From: Subdoligranulum variabile
GTDB taxonomy: Bacteria; Bacillota; Clostridia; Oscillospirales; Ruminococcaceae
Reading direction: 5' to 3'
DNA length: 37,815 bases
Assembly (NCBI GenBank): GCA_004554775.1
Contig: SFKI01000017.1
Location: 1 to 37,815 of the forward strand
How positions within the stretch are numbered: position 1 is the first letter of the stretch; every line of letters begins with the position of its first letter. A program made the translations under genes and the position numbers. The notes under the pieces were generated by a model that saw nothing but the letters and a program-made list of their open reading frames with translations, had not been told where the DNA came from and made no database searches. Shown one piece after another: positions 7,240 to 15,443 of the stretch.

Positions 7240-8507
7240 TTCCCACTCACCTCTCGCGTTTTGTTTTGCGCCCCCGCGGCGCCGCCCCTCGGGGTGTTGT
7301 TGATGGCGTTTTGCAGCGGCAGCATGTTGCCGTTGATGTAGGCAATTTTGCCCAGTCCATCCGGCAGGGGGTTCATGTCCTCGCTGTCCCGGATTTCGTC
7401 GGCGGTCATAATGCCATTTTGCCGCATACTGTTGTAAAACTGCGTTTGCGCCGCCGTGTCGCCGCGCAGAAGCGCTTTGGTGTTGAATTTCGCAAAATAC
7501 TTCTTGCGTTCCATGGGCGTCAGCATATCCCGGTATACCGCCTCTTCCATCCGCACGGATAGTGGGTTGATGGCGTCCCGCACATATTCCCGGCTCTGTT
7601 GCTCAATGTTTGAAAATGTCGCCCGATCCATGTCCATGCACATGTGGGGCGGTACCCCGAAGATTCGGCAGATTTCCGCCACCGCAAATTTCCGGCTCTC
7701 CAGCACCTGAGTTTTCTCCAGATCCCGGGTAAACAACTGCGCTTTCGCGCCCTCTTCCAGCAGGATAAATTTCCCGGAATTCCGCACGCCAGCGTATTTC
7801 TGTTCAAAATCCCGCTGCAGCCGGTTGTACGCGTCCTCGCTCAGTCCCGTTGGGATCTCGATAAACCCTCCGGGGTTGATCCCCTGTCGGAATGTTGCGG
7901 CGGCGTATCCGCTCAGGTTCTTTGTCAGTCCCAGCACGTCCGCGGCCATTTCCAGCGGGTCCTCCGGATCCGTCGGATCCTGATACAGCATCCCCGGCAC
8001 ATGCATGTAGTCCCACGGATACAGGTTTTCCGCGTTGCCCTGGCCGTCCGTCACCGTGATGTACGGCTCTCCCGTCCGGGCGTTGGTCCCCGTGTATACC
8101 ACGTTGCACGTAGGTATGTTCCACAGGCTCGTGATCTGCCCGTGGGAATTCCGTTTGATCCGGGCATATGCGCCCTTCGTCAGCAGCAGGTTGGTGGTGA
8201 ACATCTGCCAAAATTCGTATGCCGTGGTGTACGGGTTCGGCAGCCGCAGCAGCATCTGATACAGCCGGTGTTCCGTAGCGTACTCTTTTTTCCCGTCCTC
8301 CACCCGGTACAGGTGCAGCGGCAGCGTGGCCATGGTTTTACTCAGCAAATCCACACATCGAAAAACAGCGCTGATTTTCAGCGCTGCCGTGCTGCCCAAC
8401 GCGTCGTCTCCGCCGCTCAGGGCCGCCGCCCAATCGTCTGCCCTGTTTTTCGTTTTCCCCGGCCGTGTGATTTCCAGCACCTCCCGGCCGAACAGTCTGA
8501 TTTTCAT
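7236..8507 (-). CDS. HK97-type portal protein
   Basis: The 423-residue portal begins MKIRLFGREVLEI. The sequence ALKISAVFRCVDLLSKTMATLPLHLYR (about residue 42) is the conserved N-terminal signature of HK97 portals. EFWQMFTTNLLLTKGAYARI and IPTGLSEDAYNRL follow, and ESRKFAVAEICRIFGVPPHM marks the core. Twelve copies form the DNA entry ring, to which terminase docks. It lies 12 bases after the large terminase. Confidence 0.95.
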   Translation of the reverse strand: MKIRLFGREVLEITRPGKTKNRADDWAAALSGGDDALGSTAALKISAVFRCVDLLSKTMATLPLHLYRVEDGKKEYATEHRLYQMLLRLPNPYTTAYEFWQMFTTNLLLTKGAYARIKRNSHGQITSLWNIPTCNVVYTGTNARTGEPYITVTDGQGNAENLYPWDYMHVPGMLYQDPTDPEDPLEMAADVLGLTKNLSGYAAATFRQGINPGGFIEIPTGLSEDAYNRLQRDFEQKYAGVRNSGKFILLEEGAKAQLFTRDLEKTQVLESRKFAVAEICRIFGVPPHMCMDMDRATFSNIEQQSREYVRDAINPLSVRMEEAVYRDMLTPMERKKYFAKFNTKALLRGDTAAQTQFYNSMRQNGIMTADEIRDSEDMNPLPDGLGKIAYINGNMLPLQNAINNTPRGGAAGAQNKTREVSGK

Positions 8508-8518
8508 TGCATCACCCT

Positions 8519-10072
8519 TTACAGCGTACGCAGCCCATGGCCTTCATAGGCGCTGCGTTTTTTCTCCATCCGGATGGCCGCCGCCATCGCGTCGATCATG
8601 GCCACAATGGGGTCGATTCGTTCCCGACTCCGTTTCTTGTCCGGCTTTTTGTTTTCGTTGCCGTCGGTGATCACCACCACGTTGCCAAACGCCCACCGGG
8701 CGCATGGGTTTTTCGCGTGGGTCATTTCACCGTTCCGCATCAGTCGTTCCATTTCAGCCATTCCCGGGCTCATCCCGGCAATCGTCTGCGGTATGGTCAC
8801 GATAATCCGCTGGGCCACCGTCTCGTCCATCAGCTGCACCAGGCTTTGCAGCCGCCATTCATCCGCCGCCACGGCCAGCACCTTGTATTTTCGCAAATAC
8901 CAGCTGATTCTGGCCGCGATCTCCGAGTAGTCGATGCATTCGCCGATGGTCGCCCGTACAAACCCGTGTTTCACCCACGCCCTAAACGGCACGTGGTCCC
9001 GGTCCTCCCGCTGTTTCATCCCCTCCTCGGGGATAAAGGCGTCCACAAAGCTCCGCCACCGCGTTTCTTTGCCCCTCGGCGGAAATAGCGCCGCGATGGC
9101 CGTAATGTCCGTGGTACTGGACAGGTCCAGCCCCAAATAGCATTCCTGCCCTTCCAGATCCGCCGGCGTGTATTCGCCCTCCGTGGCGTCCCATACGCTC
9201 AACGGCATCCACCCGATCCGTTTCAGGCTGATCCACTGGTTCAGCCGCAGCCAGCGGAAATTTTTTTCCGCCGCCTCGGAGTTCCGCGCCGCCAGCGCTT
9301 CCTTGCGCACGTTCTCGATGGGGATCGTCACGCCCAGGCTCGGGTTTGCCGCCTTCCAGACTTCTTCGTCCCATATGTCCGCGTCGTCTGGCGCCCCGTA
9401 GATCCGCACAAACCACGTCGGATCCTCAATTTCGCCGTCCCGCACTTTCCGGGCGTAGTCGTGCTGTTCCCATCCGATGCTTTTTCGGTCCGGGTCGTCT
9501 CCGGCCGTGGTGATAATCCATACCAGCTGTTCCGGCCGGGCCGCGCCCGATCCGAATGTCATGACGTCCCACAGATCGCGCTTTTGCAGCGCATGCAGCT
9601 CATCAAATATCACCACGCTCGGGTTCAGGCCATGCTTCCCGTATGCTTCGGCAGACAAAACTTTGATAAACGTGCCCGTCTCCCGGTTGTGGATTTCTTT
9701 TTTGCTGTCCACCACCCGGAACGCCTCGCTCAGGTATTCGTCCTGTTCAATCTTACTTTTCGCCGCCAGATATACCAAACTCGCCTGCTCCCGCTCCGCC
9801 GCGCAGCAGTATATTTGCCCGCCGGCGTCATCGTTCAAGCAGTGATCCACCGCCAAACTTGCAATCAGTTCCGTTTTCCCGTTTTTCTTCGGGATCTCCA
9901 AATAGGCGTATTGGTATTGCCTCCGGCCCCGCTCATCCACCGTGCCGTACACTTGCCCGATTACATCCCGCTGCCATGGCAGCAGCTTAAACGGCTTTCC
10001 AAAAAAGTCTCCGGTCAGTTTCAGCAATTCCAGGAATTCGATGTGCGCGTCGGCCTTCCCCTGGTCAAACAT
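8519..10072 (-). CDS. Terminase large subunit
   Basis: The 517-residue packaging motor is of the Terminase_1 family. LPWQRDVIGQVYG is the adenine-binding Q segment, PKKNGKT (61-67) is Walker A, and VVIFDE (153-158) is Walker B with its catalytic Glu. WIITTAGDD is the coupling motif. ECYLGLDLSSTTDITA opens the RNase-H-like nuclease domain. Its ATG follows a GGCGCGGAGA ribosome site shortly after the small subunit. Together with the adjacent HNH gene this points to a cos-type packaging strategy. Confidence 0.96.
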   Translation of the reverse strand: MFDQGKADAHIEFLELLKLTGDFFGKPFKLLPWQRDVIGQVYGTVDERGRRQYQYAYLEIPKKNGKTELIASLAVDHCLNDDAGGQIYCCAAEREQASLVYLAAKSKIEQDEYLSEAFRVVDSKKEIHNRETGTFIKVLSAEAYGKHGLNPSVVIFDELHALQKRDLWDVMTFGSGAARPEQLVWIITTAGDDPDRKSIGWEQHDYARKVRDGEIEDPTWFVRIYGAPDDADIWDEEVWKAANPSLGVTIPIENVRKEALAARNSEAAEKNFRWLRLNQWISLKRIGWMPLSVWDATEGEYTPADLEGQECYLGLDLSSTTDITAIAALFPPRGKETRWRSFVDAFIPEEGMKQREDRDHVPFRAWVKHGFVRATIGECIDYSEIAARISWYLRKYKVLAVAADEWRLQSLVQLMDETVAQRIIVTIPQTIAGMSPGMAEMERLMRNGEMTHAKNPCARWAFGNVVVITDGNENKKPDKKRSRERIDPIVAMIDAMAAAIRMEKKRSAYEGHGLRTL

Positions 10073-10090
10073 TCTCCGCGCCTCCCATCG

Positions 10091-10624
10091 TCATCCTCCC
10101 ATTTTCGCTTTGTATGCCGCAATGCCCGTCAGTTGCTTTTCGACGCGCTTCGGCACTGCCCGCAGCTTCCCCTGCACCGTCATCAGGTTTTCCCGCTCGA
10201 TCAGCAGTAGCTGGTCCCGCAGCTTTGCAATCGTCTTGTCTTTCTCCGCCAGCGCGTCCTCCAGCTTCACGCGCATGGCAAAATAGACATCCGCGCTCAT
10301 GCCGTCAGCCCTCGCCTTTTCCAGCTCCGCCAGCGCCCCGGCGCTTTTCTCGCGCTCGGCCATCATTCGCTGGTGTTCGGCCATCATCAGACAATACCGG
10401 TTTATCCCGTTTTCGTAAAATGCTTCGTCCATTTCCACATCGTGAAATATGCGCTTTAGTCTGTTAAAGTGTGCAGACGCCACCGGATCGTTTTTCACTT
10501 CCGGAATTTTTTGCAACCTTATGCCCGTGCGCAGCTTGGCTTCTCCCTCGGCGCGTTTCTTTTTCTCCGCCTTCGTCCTATGCCCCTCGACCATGCCCAG
10601 GGGTTTCGCTCTCGGATCCGGCAT
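10091..10624 (-). CDS. Terminase small subunit
   Basis: The 177-residue protein is of the P27-like small terminase type. A basic N-terminus (GHRTKAEKKKRAEGEAKLRTG) and KNDPVASAHFNRLKRIFHDVEM are followed by helical segments ending in a coiled coil (AEKDKTIAKLRDQLLLIERENLM). Members bind the packaging site and regulate the large subunit. It has a GGGGAGGTGG ribosome site and lies immediately upstream of the large subunit. Confidence 0.9.
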   Translation of the reverse strand: MPDPRAKPLGMVEGHRTKAEKKKRAEGEAKLRTGIRLQKIPEVKNDPVASAHFNRLKRIFHDVEMDEAFYENGINRYCLMMAEHQRMMAEREKSAGALAELEKARADGMSADVYFAMRVKLEDALAEKDKTIAKLRDQLLLIERENLMTVQGKLRAVPKRVEKQLTGIAAYKAKMGG

Positions 10625-10732
10625 TTCGCCACCTCCCCTCGCGCGCGCCCACGCGTGCGCGTGAGCACTGGGAAAAAATATTTTTCGATTGTGGGGGCGG
10701 CGGTTCCAGAAAGCCGATTGTTAGGTATCTGA
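10625..10732. other. Candidate cos region
   Basis: This non-coding stretch between HNH and small terminase contains a 16-base palindrome at its edge (TACCCCC-TG-GGGGGTA, 10734-10749, overlapping the HNH stop). It also has a 12-base AT palindrome (AAAAATATTTTT near 10674-10685) and alternating CG/CA-rich DNA near 10640-10665. In HNH-containing cos phages the packaging site usually lies beside terS, so this is the best candidate. The actual nick positions cannot be read from sequence. Confidence 0.35.
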
Positions 10733-11155
10733 CTACCCCCTGGGGGGTACCGTCGCACGCAAACCATCGTTGCCACCCAGCGCCGTGCCGCGCAGAAATC
10801 GGTGGCCTTTGACGCTGTTGCAGTGGATGCAGGCTGGCTGGTGGTTACTCCGGTCCCAGAATCTCGGGTCCGTTGCCCCCTCCGGCGGGTCGATATGGTC
10901 CACGCACTGCGCGACGATTGCGCAGCCCGCGTCCATCCTCAGAGCGCACAGCTGGTTGCCCGGCTGTGCCAGAAACCATTTGCTGTACCGCTCCCACCGT
11001 TTGTCGTATCCCCGTTTGTGCGCCGGCATCCGGTGTTTATCTCGGGCCGCCGCCCGTTGCCTGCCCTCTCCCGCATGTTCTTCGCAATATCCCAGTTCCA
11101 CCGCCCTGTTCCGGCATCCTGGGTGCCGGCAAAATCCGGCGATCTTGTTCGGCAT
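10733..11155 (-). CDS. HNH endonuclease
   Basis: The 140-residue HNH nuclease has CVDHIDPPEG (first His/Asp of the beta-beta-alpha-metal fold), then RSNHQPACIHCNSVKGH. An N-terminal CRHPGCRNRAVELGYCEEH element looks like a small zinc-binding module. I prefer ATG 11155, eight bases after GGGGAG; ATG 11164 is the alternative. HNH proteins beside terminase work with the large subunit in cos cleavage and head morphogenesis. The gene directly precedes the terminase pair. Confidence 0.9.
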   Translation of the reverse strand: MPNKIAGFCRHPGCRNRAVELGYCEEHAGEGRQRAAARDKHRMPAHKRGYDKRWERYSKWFLAQPGNQLCALRMDAGCAIVAQCVDHIDPPEGATDPRFWDRSNHQPACIHCNSVKGHRFLRGTALGGNDGLRATVPPRG

Positions 11156-11183
11156 CGCGGCCATCTCCCCCGGTTTTCTTTTT

Positions 11184-11531
11184 TTATCTCCCCACTCTCC
11201 ATGAATAAATCATATCACATCCCGGTGTTGACTTGTGTCGATAATCTGTGCCACCGCCCCCCACCCCCCGCTTGTGAATCTCCAAGATCCACGTGCGATC
11301 ATAGTGCATCTCCCTGGCGATGGCGTCAAACCTCCACCCCGCCAGATATCGCATCTCCAGCACCGTCCGCTGGTCCGCATCCTCCACCGCCTCGATAGCC
11401 CGCACGATTTCGCCGCGCACTCGGCGCATCTCCACGATCTCCCCGGCGATCTCTTTTTCCAGCCCCACCACCGCGAAAAATCCCACCGTGTGGAGGAAAA
11501 ACACGGCGCTACCCAATAGCAAGCATGTCAT
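11184..11531 (-). CDS. Sigma-70 region 4-like late regulator (ArpU/DUF1492-like)
   Basis: The C-terminal half contains EDADQRTVLEMRYLAGWRFDAIAREMHYDRTWILEIHKRG, a helix-turn-helix of the sigma region 4 type seen in phage late activators. I place the start at ATG 11531, about 12 bases after GGAGG and after the terminator hairpin at 11557-11582. The longer ORF up to 11612 would read through that hairpin. The first 23 residues are very hydrophobic (MTCLLLGSAVFFLHTVGFF), so a GTG start further in is also possible. It probably activates the packaging/structural operon that follows. Confidence 0.65.
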   Translation of the reverse strand: MTCLLLGSAVFFLHTVGFFAVVGLEKEIAGEIVEMRRVRGEIVRAIEAVEDADQRTVLEMRYLAGWRFDAIAREMHYDRTWILEIHKRGVGGGGTDYRHKSTPGCDMIYSWRVGR

Positions 11532-11556
11532 AAAGAGTATTGGTTCCTCCGGCGAC

Positions 11557-11582
11557 AAAAAAGCCGGGCTTTGAGGCCCGAC
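11557..11582 (-). terminator. Terminator in leader of late regulator
   Basis: There is a 7-bp stem with one G-U pair and a 6-base loop. On the minus strand it is followed by six T. It lies between the RinA-like gene and the sigma-like gene, so transcription into the late region must pass it or start after it. Confidence 0.75.
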
Positions 11583-11595
11583 TTTCGACGATACT

Positions 11596-11601
11596 ATTTT
11601 A
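11596..11601 (-). promoter_or_regulatory. Possible -10 box upstream of late leader
   Basis: TAAAAT lies on the minus strand about 14 bases before the terminator hairpin. No -35 box stands at normal spacing: TTGGCA is 22 bases away and TTGGAC only 12. An activator-dependent promoter is possible. Weak evidence. Confidence 0.25.
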
Positions 11602-11633
11602 CCACGTTTCATTGTCCAAAAAGTGCCAACTTT

Positions 11634-12038
11634 TTAGATTTCTTCCAGTTTTTCTGCCAGTGCCCGGATGAAACCCGACCGCACCCGCTTCTTCTGTCTA
11701 TCCGACATCGGCACGGCCACATAATCCATCGGTATCCCCCGGAATAGGTTTTTGTCGATCAACTCCCGGCTGAATTCGTCCGGCAATTCGTCAAACGCAT
11801 CCTGCAGGGCCTTGTACTGCCGCTCTGTAACTTCTTTCGCCCTCATGATTTTCAGCGCTTTTTCGGACGTGGGGTCGCCAATAGCATTCCCTCGCGGCAT
11901 ACCGTCGCCGGGAGGGGCAGATGCCATGATAATATCACGCTCTATCTCTCGCAGCCGTGCAGGTATATCGTAGTACGCCTTTGCGAGGATGGTGCACCGG
12001 CTGTATACGTAGTATGGGATTCTGCCGCGTGTTTTCAT
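11634..12038 (-). CDS. RinA-like phage transcriptional regulator
   Basis: The 134-residue protein begins MKTRGRIPYYVYSRC, and I chose ATG 12038 for its AAGGAGG at five-base spacing. It follows the RinA/ArpU layout: an N-terminal helix with YPARLREIERDII-like spacing, a Gly/Pro-rich linker with GDPTSEKALKIM, then a helical sigma-4-like domain (TERQYKALQDAFDEL...SDRQKKRVRSGFIRALAEKL). RinA-family proteins switch on late genes. It is the last gene of the early operon, directly after the CRISPR-Cas-like cassette, and precedes a second sigma-like regulator. Confidence 0.65.
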   Translation of the reverse strand: MKTRGRIPYYVYSRCTILAKAYYDIPARLREIERDIIMASAPPGDGMPRGNAIGDPTSEKALKIMRAKEVTERQYKALQDAFDELPDEFSRELIDKNLFRGIPMDYVAVPMSDRQKKRVRSGFIRALAEKLEEI

Positions 12039-12051
12039 ATGATCCTCCTTT

Positions 12052-12834
12052 TTAGCAATAGTTTTTAATATCCGGCCATGCTTCACATAGCTTTTGCCAT
12101 TGGTCTGGGTAATTTAGCCGGATAAAAACTGCCGTGCCCTTGTTGAGCAGATCGCGACTGGTAATATATCCCAACCGTATGAATCCGTCCTCGCCGAACT
12201 TGTTCTGGGCCGTGCCGATGGCCGTTTTGCGATATATCGGGTGAATTGGTGCGTTGTACTCCACTAACGCCGCTGCAACATCCTCCAGCCGGAACCATGT
12301 GATTGGGTTACAGACATCTACGTTCCCAGCGGTTCTCGATGAAAATGTAGCACCATGTGCCTTTGCGGCCTGCATTCGGCGCTTGCTCTCATATGCCCTA
12401 ACGCCGGTGAAACACAGGTCGCATCCTGACGTTTGTACCCAATCTCTAATGGCATCAAAGAAAACGCCCGTCTTGCCAAACGCCCTGCGCTCTTTCGTTT
12501 CGCGCAGTGCATCAAATGCGCTGCCAGCAGAACTGTTTATTATCACCTCGCGTCCAAGCTGGTGGGCCAGTGCTCGAATCGTTTCTTCTGTCCCCGGGAA
12601 ACTAGCATCTGAGACATGTGCCCACAAAACAATGTCTTTGCCCGTTGCACGTGCCGCCGCATCTGCTATACACGCACATACAACGCTATCTTTGCCGCCA
12701 GACACACTGACGTATGATTTGTTGTGCTGCGCAAGCGCGGCAGCAGCAACTTCAACCGCTTTGTCACGCTTGCGCTGATAGTCAGACATTTTGCTCCTAA
12801 TTTTCCCTGTCATGAGAAAATCGTCAAATGTCAT
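12052..12834 (-). CDS. cysH-like: CysH-like PAPS-reductase-family protein of the type IV-B cassette
   Basis: The 260-residue protein has the PP-loop motif SVSGGKDS (residues 43-50) and later segments SDASFPGTEETIRAL and SGCDLCFTGVRAYESKRR of the adenylyl-sulfate/PAPS reductase superfamily. ATG 12834 overlaps the csf3 stop and has GGAGG at six bases. A CysH-like gene adjoining csf1/csf2/csf3 is the known hallmark of type IV-B CRISPR-Cas. Its biochemical role there is not established. A metabolic sulfur-assimilation role is unlikely for a lone phage copy. PP-loop enzymes of this branch activate substrates by adenylation, and the family also includes DNA-sulfur-modification enzymes such as DndC. 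Confidence 0.8.
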   Translation of the reverse strand: MTFDDFLMTGKIRSKMSDYQRKRDKAVEVAAAALAQHNKSYVSVSGGKDSVVCACIADAAARATGKDIVLWAHVSDASFPGTEETIRALAHQLGREVIINSSAGSAFDALRETKERRAFGKTGVFFDAIRDWVQTSGCDLCFTGVRAYESKRRMQAAKAHGATFSSRTAGNVDVCNPITWFRLEDVAAALVEYNAPIHPIYRKTAIGTAQNKFGEDGFIRLGYITSRDLLNKGTAVFIRLNYPDQWQKLCEAWPDIKNYC

Positions 12835-13528
12835 TTTTCGCCTCCATGATCGGGACATAGCATAACCGCATATTGCACTGTTTCCAATACGGTGGCCTGA
12901 TTGCATATTTCATAATCGGGTATCCTTTCAAGCCCGGCATTTCCTCGACCGGCATTGGGCGCATCAGACCATGCTCCGGATGCATCGTGCTGTAATCATC
13001 TGGGCATTCGGCTACTTCCCACTTTCGCACAATCCCCCAGCCCATAGCCGCCTTTTTCCCGACAGCAGGGATATTGTCCAACAGTTCTATCACCTTGTCA
13101 GCGTTGCCCACCGCGTAGAATGTCAGTCGCCCATCCTCGATGTGCCGAATTACCTGCGGCATCCTATACGCACGATACAGGCCAGCACTCGTTGATATAA
13201 GCCCTACCTGCTTATCCAGGTGCCTTGACGCATCCGCCGAAAAAAAGTTTGGTCGTTTGTTCCAGTGCTCAACTTCTACGCTTTCTTGCTTGTAGACGGC
13301 ACGGCTCGCAAAATAGCGGTTGCCATTGTCTTGTCGGAGTGGAAGCCCAATGTGTCCTGCCCCCGGAACAGAATCACCGCCGAGGCCCTCCAGCACATGC
13401 GGCGCGTGGCGGTAGAACCATGCATGATACAGTATTGCATCCAGCATTATTATTCCATCCGCGCTGTTTATTCTGCCGTCTTCGAGATATGCCGTAACCT
13501 TAATCGGTACTGTCGGCTTTTTTGGCAT
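12824..13528 (-). CDS. csf3: Type IV Cas5-like protein (Csf3)
   Basis: The 234-residue RAMP-type protein has an N-terminal strand PIKVTAYLEDGRI followed by GIIMLDAILYHAWF. Late in the protein comes a glycine-rich loop, IPAVGKKAAMGWGIVRKWEV (about residues 153-172), as in Cas5/Csf3. In type IV complexes this subunit caps the 5' end of the guide RNA. It overlaps csf2 by 29 bases and cysH by 11. The identification rests on the RAMP pattern plus neighbours; a structure-based search would settle it. Confidence 0.75.
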   Translation of the reverse strand: MPKKPTVPIKVTAYLEDGRINSADGIIMLDAILYHAWFYRHAPHVLEGLGGDSVPGAGHIGLPLRQDNGNRYFASRAVYKQESVEVEHWNKRPNFFSADASRHLDKQVGLISTSAGLYRAYRMPQVIRHIEDGRLTFYAVGNADKVIELLDNIPAVGKKAAMGWGIVRKWEVAECPDDYSTMHPEHGLMRPMPVEEMPGLKGYPIMKYAIRPPYWKQCNMRLCYVPIMEAKNDI

Positions 13529-14387
13529 TCTTCGTTGCCCCCTTCAGCAAATCGAAATGTCGTGCGCACTCGTTGGTTTCCGCGCGATATTTGTCGATCA
13601 ATGCCTGCACATCTTCGCTGATTTTCATTCCGCCTGCATTTACCTCAATAACCCTGCGCCCATCTATTTCTGCGTATCCATCAAACATCCCGAACCCTTT
13701 AGCGCTCATGCCTCCCAGCCTCGGGGCCGTCTGCCACCAGTGCGCAATGGATGACAGCAACGCGCCAACCTCGGAATCTGTCGTGCCTGGCAATAACGTC
13801 AACCGCTGCTTGAACGTAGTTCCAGCGGCGATGTATTGCACAGAATACCTCATCTGCTGCGATGCCGTTCCAGTGTTCTCGGCCTCAGCATCTATCATAT
13901 ACTTAGCCAATTTGTCATTTTTTGCATCGTCGGTACGCGTGAATTCGATCTCGTCAATCATGTCATGCCAACTGACATCACAGTCAACATCAAGCATATC
14001 CTGGGTTTCTCTGCATACCGGATACGCGAAACCGCACAGCAGTTTCCCGGACATAATCATTGTTCCCAGTGCGCCGCCCAACACGGAGATCAGCGGAAAG
14101 TGCTCGCGCACTGCAGCCGCACGGCCTACGTCGTCCTTCAACGACGACGACACATTGCCGCCGGAAAACAGGACATGGAACACCTCTTTGTCGACCTTTT
14201 CACCCAGACGGTCAAGCAGCTCACACGCCCCAGCATCCCTAATCTGACCACGGATAGAGTTCCCGGTAATCACAGGCAACCGGCCCACTTGCGTCTTTAC
14301 CATATTGAAATACGCACCAGTCGATGCGGTTTCCCCGATATGGGACAGCGGTGCGGTCATCTCATAATTGATATCAATCTTCATCAT
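13500..14387 (-). CDS. csf2: Type IV Cas7-like backbone protein (Csf2)
   Basis: The 295-residue protein has a first strand MKIDINYEMTAPLSHIGET, which leads into VGRLPVITGNSIRGQIRDAGACELLDRLG (about residues 35-63). This is the SGN-x-xRGxLRD pattern conserved in Csf2/Cas7 proteins. A glycine-rich WWQTAPRLGGMSAKGFGMFDGY lies near residue 230. Cas7 subunits polymerise along guide RNA. I chose ATG 14387 because GGAGG lies six bases upstream; GTG 14393 is possible. It overlaps the Cas11-like gene by 14 bases. I read it as the strongest single marker of the type IV cassette. Confidence 0.82.
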   Translation of the reverse strand: MMKIDINYEMTAPLSHIGETASTGAYFNMVKTQVGRLPVITGNSIRGQIRDAGACELLDRLGEKVDKEVFHVLFSGGNVSSSLKDDVGRAAAVREHFPLISVLGGALGTMIMSGKLLCGFAYPVCRETQDMLDVDCDVSWHDMIDEIEFTRTDDAKNDKLAKYMIDAEAENTGTASQQMRYSVQYIAAGTTFKQRLTLLPGTTDSEVGALLSSIAHWWQTAPRLGGMSAKGFGMFDGYAEIDGRRVIEVNAGGMKISEDVQALIDKYRAETNECARHFDLLKGATKNAKKADSTD

Positions 14388-14793
14388 TTCCACCCTCCAG
14401 TTTTTCTCTCTGAATGCGTTCGCGAACCAGCAATGCCAGGTAGACGTTTTCTCGATTGAAAACCGGCATCAGGCTATTATCGGAAATAATGCTGCTTCGG
14501 TAGTCATGCACGCCTTCCGCAATAATCATTTCGCCGGTCGCCAGCGATACCGGATCCCCGGTATCAAGGTACTTCGGTACAATGGCGCTCACTTGGGCCT
14601 TTTTGCAAAACGCCTGAACAAATTCTGCCGTCGTGCTGCTTTTCAGGCACGCCCCATGGATGTACGCAGTAAAACGCTTCCAGGTATCTACGCCGTTTAA
14701 ACTGCTCTGTTTGTCGCGACTGCGATACATTGCATACAGCAGAAGCGCCGCCTTCGCCCTGGTCAAATCGTCCGTGTCAAAATTGTAATACAT
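14374..14793 (-). CDS. Probable small subunit (Cas11-like) of the type IV-B complex
   Basis: The 139-residue protein is mainly helical (TDDLTRAKAALLLYAMYRSRDKQ, TAEFVQAFCKKAQVS, NRENVYLALLVRERIQREKL). It lies exactly between csf1 and csf2, where IV-B loci carry cas11. It has no catalytic motif, and length and helicity fit a Cas11. ATG 14793 follows GAGGAGG by about ten bases and overlaps csf1 by 31 bases. The assignment is by position and secondary-structure impression only. Confidence 0.6.
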   Translation of the reverse strand: MYYNFDTDDLTRAKAALLLYAMYRSRDKQSSLNGVDTWKRFTAYIHGACLKSSTTAEFVQAFCKKAQVSAIVPKYLDTGDPVSLATGEMIIAEGVHDYRSSIISDNSLMPVFNRENVYLALLVRERIQREKLEGGNDED

Positions 14794-15443
14794 GTGATTG
14801 CTTCCTCCTCTGATATTTCTCGAGCCTGACCGCAAAATAACGGTATCTGTATTTCGCGGCTGACTTCAAGTTCATGTGTTAGTTTGCGCAATGCGCCAAA
14901 CCCTACCTTTTCAATAGTCTTCATTGCCATCTCGCCGTCGGCCATCTGCACCTTACTTTGCCCTAAGGTCATTAGGCATTCAACGAAGTCAAACAGTTCT
15001 CGCATCCTTTCCCGCGTAGTATGTATCGTTTCGTCTTCCAAGTTAATAGCGAACGTATCAGTATCATAGTTCAGTTCGCTTTTGTAAAACAGGTGTTTTT
15101 TCCGGCTTTTCGTAATGATCAACCGAAACGGTGTAGTGTGCGCTCCGAGTATTTTAGCCGATGTTTCACGTGCATTAAACAGTTCTATCCCTTTAGGGCT
15201 TACCTCATAACTGTAGAAATAGAGGCTAAAAAGCTTTGCGCATTCCGGACATACATAATCTCCAACATACGCCCAATCCGTAAAATTCGATGACACAATT
15301 CGCTTGATAGCTATTCCGTGTTTAACTTGTGTCCTGCAAATTGGACACGTAAAATTTACATCGTCAACCGGGAACTCCTTAATCTCAACATCTTTTATAA
15401 TGTCCTTCCCTTTCCCGTCGCGGGTGTTATATCTAATTACCAT
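14763..15443 (-). CDS. csf1: Type IV Cas8-like protein (Csf1)
   Basis: The 226-residue protein has a four-cysteine zinc finger near the N-terminus (CPIC at 33-36, CPEC at 65-68), as known for Csf1. The rest is a mixed alpha/beta region without nuclease motifs. ATG 15443 has GAGGGGG at seven bases; the ORF extension to 15467 lacks a site. The gene opens the cassette and overlaps the preceding small gene's stop. By eye its DNA is more AT-rich than the structural genes, which fits acquisition from elsewhere. In type IV complexes Csf1 takes the large-subunit position. Confidence 0.72.
   Translation of the reverse strand: MVIRYNTRDGKGKDIIKDVEIKEFPVDDVNFTCPICRTQVKHGIAIKRIVSSNFTDWAYVGDYVCPECAKLFSLYFYSYEVSPKGIELFNARETSAKILGAHTTPFRLIITKSRKKHLFYKSELNYDTDTFAINLEDETIHTTRERMRELFDFVECLMTLGQSKVQMADGEMAMKTIEKVGFGALRKLTHELEVSREIQIPLFCGQAREISEEEAITCITILTRTI

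Noticed and set aside
12052..12834. CysH-like gene considered as ordinary sulfur metabolism gene
   Set aside because: There are no other sulfur assimilation genes, and it overlaps csf3, as in IV-B loci.
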